A stretch of DNA of 64,000 nucleotides, taken from assembly GCF_018389385.1 (NCBI RefSeq), contig NZ_CP062698.1, forward strand, positions 561,501 through 625,500. The letters run 5' to 3'. The position numbers were made by a program, and so were the translations under genes. Under the pieces are notes generated by a model, which saw only the letters and a program-made list of their open reading frames with translations, was not told the DNA's origin and searched no databases. Below are positions 62,123 through 64,000 of the stretch, one piece after another (positions within the stretch are counted from its first letter, which is position 1; each line of letters starts with the position of its first letter). Origin of the DNA: Anthocerotibacter panamensis C109 (GTDB lineage Bacteria; Cyanobacteriota; Cyanobacteriia; Gloeobacterales; Anthocerotibacteraceae).

Positions 62123-62926
62123 CGGCTGCGTTTCACTTTTCCCAAGGACAGAAGGTCCATCAAGCTCCCCGCCTTTACGGAAGTAGAAAAACATCGACCT
62201 TTCTTTGCAGAAGTCCGTGTCCATCCAGGGGGTGGTTTTGCCGGATTTATAAAATGCTTTGAGCTGATAGATACACTTGCTAGGATCAATCATTTGGAAT
62301 ATGACGTTATTCTTTTCTTTGGGATTCAGCGCATTACCCTTGTATTCATTGCCTGTTGCATTTGTCTTGAAAAAAAAGGTATTGTACAACCAGGAATCAT
62401 TGCTATTCAGGGCTTTTGGGTTCTCGCCTTTACGCAAAACCTGTATAGATTTTACCGATTCATTCGAGCGGTTTTCAAATATTAAACCAACTGACTCACC
62501 AACAACTCCATTACCAAACACAAGACCGTTTTCTTGCACATTTATTAAGACCGTTTCACATAAATTGATGTCGGTGAAAGGCCCGAAAGATTTATCATCG
62601 GCAAACTGTACACCGAATTCATAAATACACATGGAAGTATCTGGTATGCGATAAGAAAAATTCCCCTGCTCTTTATTCATCTGATTATCAACATACTTAC
62701 CTTGACGCTCTTTGAAAACCCATACTCCAAAATTAGGAGAAGTCTTTAGGTCTTCACCTTTACGAAGGATTCGAATCAGCTTGAACGGCCTACCCGAATT
62801 ATTAAACACCTCAAAGGAAACATCATGTTCTTCGGCAGCAACCCTAAGTGAGCTGATGCTCAGGCATAGAGCTGAAGCAACAGCAAGGCGAGTTGCATTT
62901 AATACGTACTTTTTAGACATGCTCAT
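62120..62926 (-). CDS. Secreted protein made of two tandem repeats
   Basis: The product is 268 residues with a signal peptide (ATRLAVASALCLSISSLRVAA). Two homologous units follow: residues 36-128 (VFNNSGRPFKLIRILRKGED, then MCIYEFGVQFADDKSFGPFT, NLCE) and 146-243 (FENRSNESVKSIQVLRKGEN, then KCIYQLKAFYKSGKTTPWMD, FCKE). Each has two cysteines about 22 apart (C100/C123 and C218/C240), suggesting one disulfide per unit. The family is unrecognised. The gene is AT-rich and abuts an IS605-like end, so transfer or recent insertion is likely. Its stop TGA is the first triplet of that end. Confidence 0.7.
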   Translation of the reverse strand: MSMSKKYVLNATRLAVASALCLSISSLRVAAEEHDVSFEVFNNSGRPFKLIRILRKGEDLKTSPNFGVWVFKERQGKYVDNQMNKEQGNFSYRIPDTSMCIYEFGVQFADDKSFGPFTDINLCETVLINVQENGLVFGNGVVGESVGLIFENRSNESVKSIQVLRKGENPKALNSNDSWLYNTFFFKTNATGNEYKGNALNPKEKNNVIFQMIDPSKCIYQLKAFYKSGKTTPWMDTDFCKERSMFFYFRKGGELDGPSVLGKSETQP

Positions 62927-63030
62927 CTCCAGAAAAAATTTACAGACATCTACTATCTAAGCACATGCCGCCTAATTTATATAAAAATTTTTCTTATATA
63001 ACCCATGCGCTCAAAATCATGAGGTGGTCA

Positions 63031-63408
63031 TTATGAGTTCTCGTGCGGACGGGGGTGGTTGTTTGTGAATTCTGGGAAGGCTGTGATTAGTCTGGGTTGG
63101 GTTTCACCTTCCCGTAGCTCCCATACTGTTCGGATGCAGGGATTTAATCGGTCAGGGGTTGGGCAGTGGCATTCTATGGTGTAGCGTGTGCCATATTCTG
63201 TCTCTTTAACTTTCTTTACTGGGTTGTTAGTTCCTTGAAAAATTAGGGCTTCGGAAAAGTATTGCCAATTTTCTCGGTCAAAGCCTCGATTCAGAAAGAA
63301 TTTTGCTTTTGAAGCACCGCTAGAATGCTTAAGGTCTAGAAGATATGCCAGGATCTTTCTCTCTTCAACGTAGGCGTTTGAGCTATTTGGGAGGTGTTTA
63401 GGGATCAT
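63031..63408 (-). CDS. DUF6883-like protein
   Basis: The product is 125 residues. KHLPNSSNAYVEERKILAYL, then LDLKHSSGASKAKFFLNRGF and WQYFSEALIF match the DUF6883 pattern. A second half with YGTRYTIECHCPTPDRLNPC and IRTVWELREG completes it. The family is of unknown role and is often seen beside DUF4926 proteins (recollection, not checked). The start ATG overlaps the stop of the upstream hsdR-like gene by four bases, so translation is coupled. Confidence 0.65.
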   Translation of the reverse strand: MIPKHLPNSSNAYVEERKILAYLLDLKHSSGASKAKFFLNRGFDRENWQYFSEALIFQGTNNPVKKVKETEYGTRYTIECHCPTPDRLNPCIRTVWELREGETQPRLITAFPEFTNNHPRPHENS

Positions 63409-64000
63409 GAGGGGATTTCCATTTGTTCGGGTTTTAGGGTGACTACTTCTGGTCCGCTAGGCAGATCAATGAACTCGACGGCATAGGCTTCTCCGCCACG
63501 ATAAACACTTACGATTGTCCCGATTAAGCCTTTAGGAAGATGAAACCCTTCTGATTCTAAATCATATGCCACCCGAATAATTTGGTGTTCGGGGAATGGT
63601 TCAGGCTGGCTGTTTGCTGCGATGGGTTTCATGGCAGTTGGCTTTGCCATCGTTTCTGCATACCATTTAAACATCTCGGAAAAGAAGAATTGACCGAAGC
63701 CCGGATCGGTCTCTGTCTTTGCCATGAAGCTTAAAAATTCGTCTACATTGTCCAGAAAAGCTTGTTTGATGCTATCTTGCAACTTCTGACGCTGTAGGAA
63801 CTCGATGCTATTGGTTTTGAAAGCGGCCCGTAGTGCCTCATCGTCTTCAAGTTTTTGTTTGATGGCATTCATCACCCGGTCGGCTTCCTCGAAAGGGACA
63901 CCAAAATCCTCGTTCAGCTTTTGGATGATGACTTTAAGTTTTTCTTTTTCGGCTTCTGGGTTGCCCCGGTGCCCGTCGTCTGCGGTTAGCGCCAAGGAAG
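63405..64000 (-). CDS. 3' end of a type I restriction R-subunit-like gene with DUF4926-like tail (partial)
   Basis: The frame is open to the right edge of the window, so the start lies outside. The visible 198 residues begin within SLALTADDGHRGNPEAEKEK. A helical region (LNEDFGVPFEEADRVMNAIK, EFLSFMAKTETDPGFGQFFF, FKWYAETM) resembles the C-terminus of HsdR proteins. The last 60 residues (HLPKGLIGTIVSVYRGGEAYAVEF, EVVTLKPEQM) look like a DUF4926 domain joined after a short linker. The remaining hsd genes would have to lie beyond the edge. Confidence 0.55.
   Translation of the reverse strand, partial: SLALTADDGHRGNPEAEKEKLKVIIQKLNEDFGVPFEEADRVMNAIKQKLEDDEALRAAFKTNSIEFLQRQKLQDSIKQAFLDNVDEFLSFMAKTETDPGFGQFFFSEMFKWYAETMAKPTAMKPIAANSQPEPFPEHQIIRVAYDLESEGFHLPKGLIGTIVSVYRGGEAYAVEFIDLPSGPEVVTLKPEQMEIPS

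Overview
The window looks like a chromosomal segment of a cyanobacterium. Lineage markers are chlB (dark-operative protochlorophyllide reductase), ndhH, psbK, a psaM-like gene, cyanophycin synthetase (cphA), the Rubisco chaperone raf1, and several small families typical of cyanobacteria (Ycf49-like DUF2499, UPF0367, a Ycf52-like acetyltransferase, the short cyanobacterial YqgF type). Base composition is moderately GC-rich, and the palindrome GCGATCGC (HIP1), dense in many cyanobacteria, was noticed only once (near 54570). This would fit an early-branching lineage such as the Gloeobacterales. That placement is an inference, not a proof.

Layout. 1-7,400: a McdB-like coiled-coil gene, a SpoIID/LytB protein, a large secreted G8/beta-helix protein, then a minus-strand cphA and acetyltransferase pair. 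7,500-15,000: psaM, a small membrane protein, chlB behind a two-hairpin leader, a CHAD protein, rpmF, miaA, a GH79-like glycosidase, and a divergent SDR/PadR pair around a clear palindromic operator. 15,061-18,096: bifunctional putA. 18,100-24,110: an AT-rich accessory island with a tcmP-like gene (apparently frameshifted) plus its three-Cys partner (DUF5131), an Uma2 protein, a fossil copy of part of putA, and a tight two-gene ATPase module. 24,150-38,500: a minus-strand run DUF2499/galE/DUF721, raf1 with a candidate small RNA upstream, a DUF92 (VTE6-like) kinase, ilvC, argJ, a TPR/GT41-like protein, an EamA transporter and a PLP decarboxylase. 38,520-49,750: recA, a pseudogene patch (DUF4058 and Uma2 remains), purL, birA, a UbiB kinase, psbK, nadA, an IS200/IS605-like non-coding relic, rplK and ndhH. 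50,000-61,800: an Abi-like HEPN gene, yqgF, a PrsW/TM2-like/TonB-like fusion, a lipoprotein, a glutamine amidotransferase, a DUF4142 protein, a class A penicillin-binding protein, a kinase with pentapeptide repeats, and argS. 61,800-64,000: an apparent 5' stump of lpdA cut off at an IS605-like end, a secreted protein built of two repeats, and a DUF6883 gene overlapping the 3' end of a type I restriction hsdR-like gene that carries a DUF4926-like tail.

Most of the window is core metabolism: photosynthesis and chlorophyll synthesis, nitrogen storage and proline use, branched-chain amino acid, arginine, purine, NAD and biotin metabolism, translation, and wall synthesis. The accessory material sits in discrete AT-rich or decayed patches. 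The strongest candidates for an undescribed system are the ATPase pair at 21,279-24,054, the tcmP/DUF5131 pair at 18,320-20,152, and the DUF6883/hsdR-DUF4926 locus at the right edge.
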